6,922 bases of DNA. Source: an uncultured Lachnospiraceae bacterium (GTDB lineage: Bacteria; Bacillota; Clostridia; Lachnospirales; Lachnospiraceae). The notes beneath the pieces are model-generated. The model had not been told where the DNA came from and ran no database searches. It was given only the letters and a program-made list of their open reading frames with translations. The DNA lies in NCBI GenBank assembly GCA_910588565.1, contig CAJUPF010000113.1, positions 1 through 6,922 of the forward strand, in the 5' to 3' direction. Below are positions 5,765-6,922 of this stretch, one piece after another. The position numbers and the translations under genes are program-made. The first letter of the stretch is position 1. The number at the start of each line of letters is the position of its first letter.

Positions 5765-6574
5765 ATGGCTAAACTGGCTAAAGCTGTAAAAGAAATCCAC
5801 CGGACGGATCATACAGGCGGAATCCATACCGGGAAGGGCGGAATTCATCCCCTTTCCCGGCTTTTGGTTGTTTTCTGTTATATTCTGGCGGTAGTTTCTT
5901 TTCCAAAATATGATCTCAGAGTAAGTGAGATGATTTTATATTTGCTGATACAATGTATCTGGCATGAGATTTCATTGAAAAATATGCTTAAGCACATCTG
6001 GCCGGCGCTGCTTTTCACCGGGATGGTTGGGATCGCAAATCCGTTTCTGGATCGAAGCGTATGCCTGACAGCAGGAAATCTGGCTGTTACGTATGGTATG
6101 TTATCTATGGTTACACTTATGGAAAAAGGCGTTTTTTGCGTTATGGCTTCTTATATTCTGGTGACCAAAACAGGCATTGCACAGATCTGCCATGCACTGC
6201 GGTGCCTGCACATTCCGGAAGAACTGATTACCGTACTGTCGCTTATGCACCGGTATCTAATGGTTTTATTAAAAGAAGTAGAACGTATGCAGCAGGCCTA
6301 CAGGCTCCGTGCCCCAGGGCAGAACGGACTGCATATTAAGACATGGGGTTCTTTTGTGGGACTGCTGCTTTTGCGGAGCATGGATCGGGCGGAAGAAGTA
6401 TACGAAAGTATGAAACTGCGCGGATTTGGCGGACAGCTGCCGGATCATGCGGCTGCAAACAGCCATATTGGGCAGAGCATCCTGTACGTGGCAGTATGGT
6501 ACGCCGCCATTTTACTGTTTCGGTTCTTCCCTGTGTTTCAGATCGCCGGGAAGCTGTTCACTTTGTTGAAATAA
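5765..6574 (+). CDS. cbiQ: Cobalt/nickel ECF transporter T component CbiQ
   Basis: A 269-residue membrane protein, the EcfT coupling subunit that links CbiM to the ATPase CbiO. Hydrophobic segments lie at about 31-47, 54-68, 78-92, 104-135 and 235-258. Between them is the cytoplasmic helical part (about 140-225), with the two short Arg motifs that dock in the ATPase grooves: AYRLRAPG (178-185) and MKLRGFGG (216-223). The first has Ala instead of the usual Gly after Arg. The N terminus carries four histidines (12, 16, 21, 28), the last in the HPLSRLL segment that opens the first helix. Start ATG at 5765 has GGGAG 6 bases upstream, inside the end of cbiM, so the two genes are probably translationally coupled. 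Length and motif order fit the family. Confidence 0.92.
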   Translation: MAKLAKAVKEIHRTDHTGGIHTGKGGIHPLSRLLVVFCYILAVVSFPKYDLRVSEMILYLLIQCIWHEISLKNMLKHIWPALLFTGMVGIANPFLDRSVCLTAGNLAVTYGMLSMVTLMEKGVFCVMASYILVTKTGIAQICHALRCLHIPEELITVLSLMHRYLMVLLKEVERMQQAYRLRAPGQNGLHIKTWGSFVGLLLLRSMDRAEEVYESMKLRGFGGQLPDHAAANSHIGQSILYVAVWYAAILLFRFFPVFQIAGKLFTLLK

Positions 6575-6585
6575 CATTTAATAAA

Positions 6586-6598
6586 AAGGAGGGTGATC
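6586..6598 (+). promoter_or_regulatory. Near-complete Shine-Dalgarno of cbiO
   Basis: AAGGAGGGTGATC differs from the full complement of the 16S rRNA tail (AAGGAGGTGATC) by a single extra G. AAGGAGG ends 8 bases before ATG at 6601. Such a strong site may raise ATPase synthesis relative to CbiQ from the shared transcript; that is inference, though ECF importers with one ATPase type need two copies per complex. Confidence 0.75.
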
Positions 6599-6600
6599 CT

Positions 6601-6922
6601 ATGAATGCGGCGGAATTAAATCACGTATCCTTTTCCTATCAGAAAGACAGGCCGGTACTGCAGGATATTACAATATCACTCAGACAGGGAGTATCCATGG
6701 GGCTGATTGGAGCAAACGGCGCGGGAAAATCCACCCTGCTCAAATTACTGGTCGGCCTTCTGACCGGATACACAGGTGAAATCCGGCTTATGGGACAGCC
6801 CGTCTGCAAACAGAATCTGACAAAAATACGGCGAAAAGCCGGATATGTATTCCAGGATTCCGACAGTCAGCTGTTTATGTCCACCGTTTATGAAGATGTG
6901 GCGTTTGGCCCCAGGAATTATG
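6601..6922 (+). CDS. cbiO: Cobalt/nickel ECF transporter ATPase CbiO (5' part)
   Basis: The first 107 codons of an ABC ATPase that powers the CbiMQO metal importer; the frame is open to the window edge, and the family is usually about 250-280 residues. Visible parts are the A-loop aromatic Tyr13 (FSYQKDRPVL), the Walker A motif GANGAGKST (37-45), the Q-loop Gln85 in YVFQDSDSQLF, and the CbiO/EcfA-type stretch TVYEDVAFGPRNY (95-107). The signature, Walker B and switch His lie beyond the edge. It starts 26 bases after cbiQ with a very strong ribosome binding site and no promoter or terminator in between, so it is the third gene of the operon. Confidence 0.92.
   Translation, partial: MNAAELNHVSFSYQKDRPVLQDITISLRQGVSMGLIGANGAGKSTLLKLLVGLLTGYTGEIRLMGQPVCKQNLTKIRRKAGYVFQDSDSQLFMSTVYEDVAFGPRNY

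Overview
The window looks like chromosomal DNA of an anaerobic, gut-type Clostridia species, most likely a Lachnospiraceae member. This rests on moderate GC content, strong GGAGG-type ribosome binding sites, a hybrid kinase with two PAS-like sensor domains typical in style for that group, a NptA-type Na/Pi transporter with a PhoU tail, and a CbiM with a fused PDGLE domain. The genus assignment is inference from protein style, not from a search. Five complete genes and one truncated gene fill almost the whole window. No intergenic gap exceeds 300 bases, and I see no tRNA, rRNA, CRISPR or mobile-element signature.

Left part (minus strand, read right to left). From 4567 down to 67 lie three minus-strand genes: a Na+/phosphate cotransporter-family protein with a PhoU-like tail, a small zinc-ribbon/coiled-coil protein of unknown role, and a soluble hybrid sensor histidine kinase/response regulator that starts at TTG. 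The zinc-ribbon gene has its own extended -10 promoter right behind the transporter stop codon, so these are probably not one simple operon. The kinase has two tandem, mutually similar PAS-like domains and non-consensus residues at several kinase positions. A 38-base hairpin lies just beyond its stop codon at the window edge.

Right part (plus strand). From 4748 to the right edge is an ECF-type (group I) cobalt/nickel uptake operon: cbiM fused to a CbiN-like PDGLE domain, then cbiQ, then cbiO, which runs off the window. CbiM is the metal-binding S component, CbiQ the EcfT coupling protein and CbiO the ATPase. cbiM and cbiQ are 3 bases apart, and cbiO follows after 26 bases behind a very strong Shine-Dalgarno sequence.

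The divergent intergenic region (4568-4747) is the most interesting non-coding stretch. It carries a near-consensus sigma-A promoter for cbiM (TTGACA, 17 bases, TATATT). Centred on its -10 box and expected start site is a double-half-site palindrome, ACTATACTA - 5 bases - TAGTTTAGT. The resulting leader is only about 40 bases, too short for a cobalamin or NiCo riboswitch. The operon is therefore probably controlled by a DNA-binding metal- or cofactor-responsive repressor encoded elsewhere. I found no clearly novel multi-gene system here; the candidate operator and the divergent hybrid kinase are the best leads.
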